64,000 nt of DNA, taken from NCBI GenBank assembly GCA_905178155.1, contig CAJINV010000005.1, positions 612,564-676,563 on the forward strand, given 5' to 3'. Within the stretch, counting starts at the first letter, position 1. Every line of letters begins with the position of its first letter. Below are positions 23,400-34,600 of this stretch, in pieces. The position numbers and the translations under genes are program-made. Under the pieces are notes generated by a model. The model was not told the origin of the DNA. It searched no databases and saw only the letters and a program-made list of their open reading frames with translations. Origin of the DNA: Amoebophrya sp. A120 (Eukaryota > Sar > Dinophyceae > Syndiniales > Amoebophryaceae).

Positions 23400-26300
23400 T
23401 CACTGCAGATCGATCCGAATGCAAGAGTCCGCGGAGAAAACGTAGGGCACCGCCCCCACCTGGCTCGCTACCAGGCCGAACGCTGAGCTGGAGGCGATCA
23501 CCGCGACAGCCTTACTGAGCACCTGGAAGTCCAGCCACCCGTCGGAGACGCCCCGGATTTCGTCGAGCTTCGTGCGAGATGGATCGCCTCGGATGCGCTG
23601 GTCTTGTTCTTGCAAATGATTATTTCCTCCTTCTCCCAAATCTGCTGCACCTTCGGTAGTAGTTGTCCCAGCACTTGTAGTAGTTTTGTTGTTATTGAAC
23701 TGGGACAGGTGCGTTCGCGATTTCAGATTTCCATTGTGGACGATCTTTCCCTGCTGGATCCACGAGCGGATCTGCGGTACTTCCGAGAGCACCGCCGCGT
23801 TGTCCGTTGCCAAGTACCACTTCACCGTCACGCGCGGCCGTACTGGTATGGACGCTGTGCTGTTTTTGGTGGTACTACTACTAGCAGCTGACCCGTGGTC
23901 CTCCAGAAGATTCAACAGCTTCGAATGGCTTGCTAGGCTGTTCTTCTCGTTTTTCATCTCCAACTCTAGCACTCGTTCCACCTCTGCCGCGCAGCCCAGC
24001 ATCCGGACGAGCATATCGGTGCCATGGCGGATATCCAGGTCCTCGTTGACCTGGCCGAACCCCGCCACCAGATCGCCGGCACGGTAGTGAATCCCGATAA
24101 AGTACTCCCGGAACACGTCGAGACTGTTGGAGGTCAGGTCGTTTTGATCTCTTACTTCCTGAGGTGCATCTAGGTCGTCTACTTCTTTCATCGGCTGCTG
24201 TTTCTCTGCGACGTCAACATGCTGTTTCATCTCTTGTTCAATTCCTTCTTGTTCTTCCCCCTCCCACCGCTCCGCCAATTGCAAGTAGTGTTGCTGCGCG
24301 GCTAGCTGCACCGCCTCCTGATTCAGCTCGTCGGTATCGAAAGGCACGTAGGGATTCCGCAGAAACAGCATCCGCTTGAGCATGTGCAGGGAAGGTTGGA
24401 ACAAATACTCAAACATGTAGTGCATCAAATACGGCATCCGCACCCACTCTGTTGTGATCACGCGCTTCTCGTAGAATAAGTAGCGGCACTATCCAGGAAA
24501 ATAAAACACCAATCCCCAATATTTGTTTCTTGGATGACAAAAACACAAATGAAAGGCTTTGCTAGCGCATGGTATTGCATGACATCAAATTATTGGATAG
24601 GTATGCGTGTTTTTTCCTGGATAGGTACACTTGCCCGAAGAAGGACTTCTTGTTCGTGTAAATCAACAGCACTTCCTCGTCGGATTCGAGAAATTCTCGG
24701 AAATATTTCTGTTTGAACTCGTCGTAATCCCAGAGCAGGTAGGCCTTTTTCCGCAACAACCGCAATCTCTCCCGCTTCTCGTCGGTAACCACCCAATCGA
24801 CGTTCTTCTCCCCGGTGAAGGGGTCGCGCGCGGGCACCAGGAAATTCGAGAGCGCGATCGGGTCCTATGACAGTGCACAACTCCCCCTCCCCCTCCCCGC
24901 CCGCGCCCTCATTTGTGTTGCTGTTGCATTAACAGCAACACAAGCGCTGGCAAAGATGCAGCTTTTGCATGACAGATTCCTAGAGGGTTAAAGTGCTGTT
25001 TTGGATTCAGGAATCTGTCATGCAAACAGTGCTAACAGGCAAAGGATGGACGTGGAATTGCAATTTTGCATGACAAATGAGGGGGAGGGGGAGTTGTGCA
25101 CTCTCATAGGTCCGGCATGTCGATGAGAAACTCGCGGCCCAGGACAATGGCGAGCAAAAAGCTGACGAAAATGCCGTTCCACCGGTCCCCGTGGCCGCCA
25201 CAGGCGTAGGCCCCCGCGTGGCAACCGAACACCACGTATTTCTTTCTTTTCGTGAGAGAAGGGTCGTTCTTTCGGTTCTTCTTTCCCTCCTCGTCCCGCA
25301 ACCTCCCCCAAGCCTCTTCCAGTTCCCGTTTGAACAGAAATTTTCCGGCTTCCAAATCCCACGTCAGGTGGTCCTTCGGCTCCTCCACCAAATACTTTTT
25401 GTTCAGGTCGGACCGCAATATCCTGAGTAAAAACGTCCCCGCCCCAGAGTCAAGATGGGGATTTTGCAACACAAACCTCGAGGTTTTGGGAGCCACGCAT
25501 GACATAAACAGACTGTGCTGCTGCGGGAATGGCATTGTGTTTCGGGTGAGTTGATCAACCCAAAGACGCCGCCACCCCGGGCCCAACGGACCTGGCACTC
25601 CAAACAATAAACAACACACACACACACACGCCAACATATTTGTTGGACCTTTCAACCCAGCACCCGAGCACAATATACAGCAACGGGACCAGAACTGGAG
25701 CAGTCCAAATTACTTCACTATTTGGCAGAGCACAGTCCATCAGCGCATTGGAAGCACAGACAGATGTTTATCCTTGCCAGTTGCAGGCTGTAGTGTAATG
25801 CGGCTTAGCAAGGGGAGCCGGATAACAAATCCATCTCCTTATCCTGTTTACAGCATTACAAGTTCCAAAATACAATGGGAAATCAAATGCCTCTTATGGG
25901 GATGCGCATTAAAAATGCTCTCGTGCTTGCAGATCTGCATGACAACTCTGGGGTGGGGATGTTTTTACACGGGATACGCAAACCAGAATTCTTCCCGACC
26001 ACGATCGGTGGCAGAATTTGCGAGTCGTGGAGCGCAGTATTGCTGGCCGACGAGACCCAGGCCGCTTTCGTCTCGCCGTCCGCGATATGGATTGCAAAAA
26101 TGTCTGGGTCTGGAGGAATGCAGGAGTCTGTCATGGAGATTTTGCATGACCCATGAGGTCTGTGATGCATGCCCTAGCATCAGAGATTTTGCGAGGGCTT
26201 TCTGATGCTCATACCGCATGAGAAATGCCCTCTCCGCGTAGCACAAGTTACACCTCTTTTGCTGTTCATGCAATACAGTTTTTATGTAGATTGCAAAAGT

Positions 26301-29300
26301 AGCATCACAAGTTGTATCCTTCCAGACCCAGACATTTTTTATTTGATACGCGACCCCGCACCAGGCGTCGAACATCATCCGGCGTTTATCCCAAGTAAAA
26401 GCGTCCGCATCCAATACTTGTGCATGCAAGTCTGCATGCTGAAAATGTTTCTCATGCGGAGCCCCATGAAAAGCAGTTTTCTAGTCGTGTCACGGAATTT
26501 TTGATGCTCCAATCAGCACGACGTCCTACATCTGTGATGCTTCTGGACTACCTAAACAGGATCACACTACGAGGCAAAACTTGTCATGCGCGCCAACCAA
26601 AGCTTGTCGATTTGTCTAGCAGATTTTCCATCTTGGCTACGGGGTGGGGACGTTTTTACACAGGATAGCGTTGGCTAGTGCAGGAAAACCCGTCCACGTA
26701 AGCGTTGTGGTACGCCTCCCCGATGGCGTCCCGCATCCAACCACGTTCGTCGGTTAACCCAGCCGTGGAAGTCGCACTGAGCTGGGCGAAGAGATTATCA
26801 GAGTCGACGTTTTCGATGGTTTCTGAAAAAGTGCTAGTTTCTTCTGTTCTTTCTCCTGCGACCCCTTCTTGCTCCGCAACGAACCCTTCTAATAACTTCC
26901 CTCGTACGACCTGATTCTGCTCCAACGCCAGTCTTCGGGCATGCAAAACGGTGGTCGCCGTCTGCTCGGGGCCGCAATGCGGCGACAGTTTGATGTAGCA
27001 CCCCGGCAGCAATTCCCCGTTCGTTGTCGGCACGAAGTCGCCTTGCACGGCCAGGCTCTGGCTGCTCACATGTTCCTGCTTTCGCTGTTGCTCACTGGTC
27101 AATTGTAGGAAGTGCGGGGGCAGATACCACTTGAAACACCTATTTTTCGCGGCTACCTCGCAAATCCAGTCGACCAGTCGCGGGATGGTCATCCAGAGAT
27201 CCAAATCCCCGAAATCCAAATTCAGGTCCGGCTCCCAAAGCGTTTCCAGGACGCTCGCGCCGAAGTAGTGGTTGAGCCAGTAGACGTAATGCGGGGATTT
27301 CACGACTAGTAGAATGTTCACGGCCCAATTTGCGGCGTTCTGCACGATTTCCTGTAATTGCAACGTGGACAAAGAGTTCCGGGTTGACACGGGGTGGATG
27401 TAAATCACCAAAACGTCGGCGGCCACCTGCTCCTCCTTGTGCCCGAGCAACGGCCCGAAACCCCCGCGGGCCCGCGCCGACGTGGGCGCGGTGGCGACGC
27501 GGTTCTCCCCGAGCGCGACGTGGATCTGGTCGCGATTGCCGTGGCCGGAACGACGGAGGTGTTTTTTTTTTAACCACCGTTGGGTTCGGACGTGGAGCTT
27601 GCTTTCTAATTCCGGGGTCGCGAAGGAGTCGATTGCCTCCTCTTGCACGGCAATATCAACACCAGCGAAATAAAATCGTGTTGTTTTCATCGGGCACAGC
27701 AGAGTCTTTTCCATTTCCTCCTCTTGCTCTTCCGACAGCATGATGTCTGCGACGATGGCGCGACCCCGCGTTTCCTCTTTTTTTATGGAAGCGTCAGGAT
27801 TGAAATCGTCAAAGTTGAAATAATTTGTTATGCATAAAACGCAACCCACAAAGTGCCTGTCTTGCAGAGTAGGCAAGGGAGGCAGATTGCAAGCCTGTTG
27901 AGGGGTAGAAATAGAGCTGCTAAAGTAGCATGACAAAAGGCGTCTTCCTTACCCAAACAGCATTACAAACTGGATTTGGGCACCACCGAAACTTGTCATG
28001 CGCCACTTGAAAACTGGGCTCCAACTGGCATCCATTTTATGCATGGCAAATTATTTCAACTCTGACGATTTCAAACCTGACACATCCATATTTTTCGCCT
28101 CCAGCTCATCTTCGAAATACGGCGTTGAAGAAGTTTTCGACTTGACTGCTTTATCAGACATGCTGCTTGTTTCTCTTTCATGTGATGTAGTTGTACCATC
28201 ATTTTCATTATGTGCCCCGTCGACGGGGCTTGTTTCTTTCTTCTTTTCCCAGCGCCACGAGGGCAGCGCGTTAAACGTATCGGGGTGGGCGAACGCAGAG
28301 GCAGGCGCGGCGGTGCCAGCACCTGTTGTAACATGATGTTGATCCTGCGCCGCGATGAGCCTCGTCCTCCCGGGCACAAACGCCAGCAATTCCTCGTCAT
28401 ACGCCACTACTCGTTCGGTCACCGGCTCCGTCACAAAGCCCGCCTTGACCACCCGCCACTCAAACTCGTTCTTTAATCGATTTGCGAGCACCAAGGCCGC
28501 ACGGCCGTCAGGTAAGGATCCGGATCGGGAGGTTGTTCTCGGGCTTGATGATGATGATGATGTTGTTGCACCCGAATCATCATGTGATGCTGCACTGGAA
28601 ATAACGGTGCTGCCAACATCTTCGAATTCCTTCCCGCCTCCGAAACTTGATGCTTCTGCGAAAGCAAACGCGCACCAGGCTTTTTCTTCGTCTTGAAAGC
28701 CGTTCATCTCGGCAAGTACGCCACCATGAAAGCTAGTCTTTGGCCTGCTCCCTGCAGCTTCCGCCAGTCCCTCCAGAAGCCACGCCTCTTCCTCATCCTG
28801 TTCCTGGCCGTCAGTGACGTCCTCTTCGGCAGGAGCGCTGTTGACTGTCAACGTTCTCCTTGCAGGGGAATCATTTGACGCAACAGCGGCTGCGCCATCG
28901 TTTATTGTTTCTGGTGTGCTAGATACGTTTTCGACGTTGTTGCCCGCTTCTGCTGCTCCAATTATACCCTCGTCGTCGTCTTTCTCCCAAAGGCGGCTTT
29001 GCTGAACATGATCTCCACACCCTCTCTGCGCCCACTGCTGCAATAAAGAAATCTTGTGGTGCGCCACGCGACCATTCTTGTGCAGCACGGCGCCCTCGGC
29101 GGTTAAGAAGTCTTCCTTACGATATTCCACCGACAAGAGCCGCTCCACATCGCTCTCCAAACTGCGGCCCAGGTACCGCAGCTCAGCTGCCCAATCGCGA
29201 TGCTTGAAATCGGGAGGCGTGTTAGCGAAGACGAGTGTCAAGAAAACTTGTAGCGGTAACAGAATGCATCTGAGCAAGCGCGGCCATAAGGGGTGATGGG

Positions 29301-29475
29301 GCAAAGCCCTAAGACGGAAAATGGAAAAAAACGATTTTCTCACAGGTTGTAGATTCGAAGCGGCCCAAGGCATGGAAAGCAACCTTTTTTCGCTGGTGGC
29401 CTCTGCGAAACCTGAAAGCAAATTTCTCGAAATAACTAGTACAGGTCTTATTTGACACGTTGCGTCCATCGCCAT
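23400..29475 (-). CDS. Golgi-type fucosyltransferase-like membrane protein, seven exons, six introners
   Basis: Exons are 29475-28096, 27783-26673, 26386-26354, 26085-25982, 25418-25114, 24865-24629 and 24489-23400. The sum is 4260 nt, 1419 residues. Every intron is an introner; none is GT-AG. One hydrophobic segment at about residues 66-84 (LLRCILLPLQVFLTLVFA) after a basic stretch suggests a type II membrane anchor. A long Ser/Glu-rich stem follows. Near residue 945, YACGGHGDRWNGIFVSFLLA then LGREFLIDMPD resembles the N-terminal motif of NodZ/FUT-type fucosyltransferases. Later come FIGIHYRAGD, KWYLATDNAAV and LSKAVAVIASSSAFGLVASQ, typical of the nucleotide-sugar half of GT-B folds. The role would be protein or polysaccharide fucosylation in the secretory pathway. 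The exact linkage, and whether it is active, cannot be told. The unusually long linker regions are atypical for the family. Confidence 0.82.
24490..24623. mobile_element. Introner element, family H, shortest (134 bp)
   Basis: TATCCAGGAAAATAAAACACC at the left is matched by the inverted TTTTTTCCTGGATA at the right. The direct repeats are GGCAC and GGTAC. Excision joins FFGQVY to RYLFYEKR in frame. Confidence 0.88.
24866..25108. mobile_element. Introner element, family E (243 bp)
   Basis: TATGACAGTGCACAACTCCC and an inverted copy ending GTTGTGCACTCTCATA, with CCCCCTC-rich arms. The direct repeats GGTCC are at 24861-24865 and 25109-25113. Excision joins FLIDMPD to PIALSNF. Confidence 0.92.
25419..25976. 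mobile_element. Introner element, family D, enlarged by an insertion (558 bp)
   Basis: TATCCTGAGTAAAAACGTCC to the inverted TTTTTACACGGGATA. The direct repeats CGCAA are at 25414-25418 and 25977-25981. Relative to other family D copies, about 270 bp of unrelated sequence (about 25505-25775, including a CA microsatellite near 25612-25629) is inserted. Excision joins KNSGL to RSDLNKKY. Confidence 0.9.
26086..26348. mobile_element. Introner element, family C (263 bp)
   Basis: TATGGATTGCAAAAATGTC to the inverted ACATTTTTTATTTGATA, with GTCTGGGTCTGG arms. The direct repeats CGCGA are at 26081-26085 and 26349-26353. Excision joins AWCGVA to DGETKAAW. Confidence 0.92.
26387..26667. mobile_element. 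Introner element, family D, diverged (281 bp)
   Basis: TATCCCAAGTAAAAGCGTCC to the inverted GACGTTTTTACACAGGATA. The direct repeats GCGTT are at 26382-26386 and 26668-26672. Only a 38-bp exon separates it from the previous element. Excision joins CTSQR to RMMFDAW. Confidence 0.9.
27784..28090. mobile_element. Introner element, family B (307 bp)
   Basis: TATGGAAGCGTCAGGATTG to an inverted partner ending CTGACACATCCATA. The direct repeats are TTTTT within T-runs on both sides. Excision joins ELEAK to KEETRGR in frame. Confidence 0.9.
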
Positions 29476-31661
29476 GGCTCATCTATTTAGTTAGACAGAA
29501 TTTATCATTGCATACAAGTCGTGTAGAGAAAGAAAAAGAAGACTCAGACAGAACCACTTCTACGACTCGAAATGCATTCGTATCATGTACAGAGAAGATC
29601 CAATAATAATTGCGTTTGCTTGTGTACACCATCACCAGCGAAAGATTACGATAGTGATATTAAACGGGATCATGGCAGGCTTTCTCACGATGAAGATGAA
29701 GAGCCAAGATCTGTCCACATAGAGTGTCAGTCGTGCACAAGATCTAGAACTCTCAAAGAAACAAGAAATATTAGTAGAACAAAAAATCTGCACGACCACC
29801 AGATCCGGAACATTATTTTTACCAGCACGACGACATCCATGGTAGGAGACCGAGCAGACCACCGGGATAGAAATTGCAACGAGTCTACGACGAGTCATTC
29901 TACTGCGGTTGATGTGTCACGATGCTTCAACAACCTCCTAAACCCAGGTCAGACCGGTACAGTACGTGCTACCACGTCCGGAAAGAATTCTGTTGCGAAG
30001 AGTAGCCCGCAACTTGTTGCAAGGCCGCTCAGCGCACTGGATTCAGAACGCCCTTCTGCCTTTGAAATAGTCCGATCGCAATGCCATTGCGATCGCACTA
30101 TTCCAACGCCTTACACCATTGAATGGTGTATTACTGATTCAATTTCAAATAAAATTTTCATTCAAATAAAGCTCTGCGTGAAACATTTGCGACCTTTTTG
30201 AAGGTCTGTTGGTGATTAAATATTTCCATGTTTTTTGTTCACATCTTTCAAGCGTTGACCCAGCCGTGGTGGGAAAAAATCATTCAGCATCAGCTTTCAG
30301 GTGATTTGTAACAAGTAAAATTACAGATAGGCATGGGCCGATGCTGTCCTAGCGGCCGCATGAAATAAAGTAAACGCAGTACGTGAAAGAACAAACGTTG
30401 AGGTAGATAAAGCAGTAGCAGGCCGAAGATTATCATAGAGACTTTGTTTTCATCATGAAGCTCGGCTTTCAAGTTCTTTCTGATGAATAAGAGAGCTGCG
30501 CTGGAAAGTAGCTGCGCTGTCTATATGTTCATTTTGCTACCAAAACGTGTGATGTGGCTGAGACTCATAGCTCTCCGATTTTCTGGCTGGCCTTGGTAGA
30601 TCGCAAAAAGTGTATCGGTACGTCAAGTGATACGTATACAAAATGGTAGTCCTTCATACGCACGCTTTGCAGAAGGTATTCCCTTGCACGGTTCAGCCCC
30701 AGCACCTCGCGTATCATCATAAGGGGACAAGGAAAGGCAGCACTTTCTTAGCTGCATATCTTCATCTTAATATCGCCAATATAAGTACGCAATTACAAAA
30801 CTGGGAAACGATTCTACCTGCCCACACCAATCATATTAGAGCACGAAAGGCCAATATTTCTGGAGGTCCTGTGCGAGCAACAGCGAGGGCCGCATTGCAG
30901 CTGTCGCATCAACAACTTACAGTGACTCTAATTCATTAGAATAAGTGCAACATTGAATTTACATTTATTTTCTGATTGACTATACATAGGGCAAAAACCT
31001 TTCCCGCGCCAACATTCACAGTCTGATTCTGACGCAAGAGCCCCAACCTCAATCTGATCCTGCCACACTGAACAAGATGGCGCGATCGACACAGTATAGC
31101 AATCTTCAAAGATGCGTCTGTCCTAGCTAACAAGTCAAAGTGTCTATAATTCTTCGTCCGGCTTATATATAATCATTAGTGTAAACATCATGCCGTTCTT
31201 CCGATGTATGGATCTCGGAAACCGAAAAAAAAAATGAAAAACAAAACCCCCGAAAGTATAATACTGATCTCGGCCACGATCAAGACCAATTTATGGAAAC
31301 CTGTGTTGCTTTTGGTTTCGGTTTGAAAAAAATACAAAGACATGATGTATTTTGTGGCCTAGAATAGAGGGCCGTCAGTTTTGTTTTTGGATTTTTTGTG
31401 CGTGGGGGGCACAGAATAAACTAACATAATCAGGCGTGTGTGATCCAAGAGCGAAGTTGAGTGAGATCATTGTTTTGTTAGTGTACGAGATTAGGGCCGT
31501 TGATGACACTTCTGGACTGTGAAGTATTTTTGATTCGTCATTGGTTTTTATTTCTAATATTGGACTGCAAGCGAGATGCTCAAGCCTTGCAGCACACAGA
31601 GGCAAGACTCGGAAAATTGTGACAGCCGCCTCGATGTTTCAACAACAAGCGCAAACTTTTT
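29476..31661. other. Large intergenic gap, no supported gene
   Basis: About 2.2 kb. One plus-strand ORF of 209 codons (29572-30201) is present but lacks any recognisable domain and runs against the direction of all other genes, so I do not call it. The palindromes at 30066-30130 lie inside it. Confidence 0.45.
30066..30130. repeat. Two adjacent palindromes
   Basis: 30066-30102 is a near-perfect palindrome with arms AATAGT..GATCGCAATG. 30112-30130 is a second one with arms TACACCATT. Both could form hairpins, and they lie ten bases apart. No T-run or gene end identifies them as a terminator. Confidence 0.8.
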
Positions 31662-34600
31662 TCACTGGTATTCATACCCCGTGAGCGATCGCAGGGTGCG
31701 CTGCGCCGGACGCCGGTACGACTGGCTCGGCGAGTTGTGTCCGTGCGATTTTGACAAATTTTCTCCGTTGTTTGCCCCTGTATCCTCGTCGGAAGAGGAA
31801 GTGGGAGATTGGTTTATGTCACCTCGCCTGTTCATAGTCATGTAATCCCCAAAAGGATCACTAATGCTGGAGGAGGTCACAGGCGGAATCATTGACATAG
31901 AACGCACAGCGTTCGTGGCCGGAAAGACCTCTCCTGAGGATGATGAACTTTGCTGTCGATGACTCTCTGCAGCTGCGGCAGCTGCGCCGGCATCTGCAAG
32001 CCGCCGCAACTGTTGTGCCGCCGGCGCAGCACTCTGTGCAATTTCTTCTACTTGGCCAACAACAGGATTAGTATTGTACCCCAGATTGCCTGTGGTCATT
32101 GTTCCGACGTTTGCAGCAGGGAGAGTAGAGCCCTCCAGTTGAAGTTGGCCTTGCTGGTGAAGTTGTTGGCCCTGCTGCTGACCACCTGTTCCAAGGCTGC
32201 CTTGTTGCACCTGCTGCTGCATTAGTGCGTGTAATTTTCGATTTTCCTCCAACAATTGCTGCACCAAAAGCTGCTGGCGCATCGCATCATTCTCTTGCTT
32301 CTTCCTCGCGTTTTCTTGGATCAGTCTCTGCAACGTCTCTGGGGACGAGCTCGGATCATGGTTGAGAAGCTGCGTGTTTGTTGTTCCCGTCGCAAATGAA
32401 GCCGTCGAGTGCGCCGGCTGCTGTTGCTGTGGTGCAATAACGTGACTACTATTACCTCCGAGGAGCGCTAGCCCTCCACCCCCACCGACCGCACTGCTGT
32501 TTGTGGACGGTGGCAGCTGCTGTGAACCTCCTCCTACGCTGTGCCCTTGCTGCTGCAGCAAGTGGCTCAGGCAACTGATTCCGAGAGTGGTTTGGTGCTG
32601 CTGTTGTTGCTGTGGTTGATGTCCAACATGTCCACCTCCACCTGGCAGCTGCAGCAGAGGCTGTCCCCCTCCACCAACGCCAGACCACGTGGCGGACCCG
32701 GTGCTCAACCCGCTGAGGGACGCGGTAGACAGAAGAGGCGGGCATGCGTTAGGCGTTTGCAGATTCAGATTCTGCTGGAGCTGAAGCTGGTTCAGAGTGA
32801 CATTGTTGATACTGCTAGTACTAGAGACCACTCCACTGCTGGAAAATGTATGTGCACGATCATGTTGTGGTTGTGCTGTCGCACCAGCTACGGTACTGTG
32901 GAGGACAATCTCGCCGGAGGTACTGCTCGTCGAATTACCACTGTGCATCTCCGAGTGCCGCTGCCGAACCAAGGGATGGCCGCCAATCTGTAGGCTGTCG
33001 CTAAACAGGTTATTTGTAGTTGGATTCACTGCTGCACCCGATGATCCCAATAGTCCCTGCTGCAGGTTGATAGTACTCTGATGAGAATCTGTCACAACTC
33101 CCGCCGGATTTGCTGGGTTAGAAGCTTCTGCACCCACGAGATCATGAAACGCGCCAGTGTTGGTCGTGGTTGGTTGAACATGAACACCAGAAGGAGGATG
33201 GTTGACATTAAGAGCTGCTGGCCCAACAGCAGGCCCCCCGCCTCCCACATTTGAGGCAGCCCCGCCGCTGGTGTTGATGAGTGGCTGCTGGTTCTGCTGC
33301 TGAAACATCTGCGCGACAAGCGTTTGCAGTCCATTGTTTGCACCCGTGTAGTTCATCAACGTCGACCCAGCGACGTCATGCGCGGACACAGCACCGCTCT
33401 GAACACGATGTTGGGCCGCGGCCACTGCACCCGACGGGTGACTCGTTGTGTTTGGCTGTTGCAGTGGCGTTTGCGGATAGAGGTTGCTTGTATTTGCCGA
33501 TGCCGGCGCGCCGTGGTTCATGCTGCGATGTAGTTGATCGGTAGTGAAGATGTTGCCACTCAAATTTCCGCACCCACTGCCTGCGTGTGTCGTGTAGTCA
33601 GCGGTGGGCATGCTCAACAGCAGTGGACTTGGACTTGATGTGGATGTAGTTCCAAGAATGTTAGTACTACCTCCCGGGGCGGTGGGAGTCTGTGTCTGCT
33701 GTTGCTGCTGCTGCAGGTGGCCCCCGGTTATCAGGTTCATATTATGGCTGCTAGTATTATGTCCACCACCGACTGCAATAACTCCAGACGATGAACCGAG
33801 CTGCTGCATTTCCGCGGTATTAAACTGGCCACTGGCCGTTCCCAGCATCCCCCCAGCCCAGCTACCCGAGCCTGAGTGCGTCCGTGCACCGAGGGAGGAG
33901 GGGTGCTGTGTGGTGGCTGTCTCCCCATGGATAGAGGAAGGCGGGACGTGTTGGACGTAATTGTCATTGTTTCCGCCCATAATCTTGCGGGCCAGATCAT
34001 GAACATGATGATGCTGGCTGTCTGTTGTAGTCATTGACTGAGACTGTTGCAATGGTGCCCCCGGCTGGACCTTAGGATCCCCCGTCGTGTTATTTGCTTG
34101 TTGTTCCAAGGGAATCAGCTGCTCCTGATGCATCTGCTGGTGCCCAACGTGGTCCACCTGCGCAACTACAGATGAGCCCGATCCAGACCCAGCTTGATGC
34201 TGCTGGTGTTGCAGTTGCACTGCTGGCCCCCCGCCACCACCGCCAAACAGCAAAGAACCAACCACCGACCCTGATGCAGCAGAAGAACCCCCCGCGGAGG
34301 TTCCGAAAGCTGGGGGAGCAGACAACACAGGTTGGAAATGGCCTTGGCCGCTAGCGTTGCTTACAATCGTACTTGCTCCGCCGACAGAATACTTGCCCGG
34401 GGTTGCTTGCTGTTCTTGCTGGTGAATAAACATCGTGGGAGTTGCTCCTGCAGGCCCGCCAGGAGCCGACGAAATTTGTATTTGACTGTTAATATCCGGC
34501 TTACTAGTATCACGACCTCCCCCTGCTCCATCTGACAGATAGTGGTTGTTCAGGGAACTGGAACTCATTCCAGATGAGCCGACGTAATTATTGCTGTAGC

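Noticed and set aside
19969-28090. Recurrent short repeats considered as a CRISPR array
   Set aside because: Repeats are pairs of inverted ends spaced by element length, inside eukaryotic genes. There is no direct repeat-spacer periodicity.
29572-30201. Plus-strand ORF of 209 codons
   Set aside because: It has no recognisable domain, runs against all other genes and contains the palindromes. Its length is near what chance allows in a window of this size.
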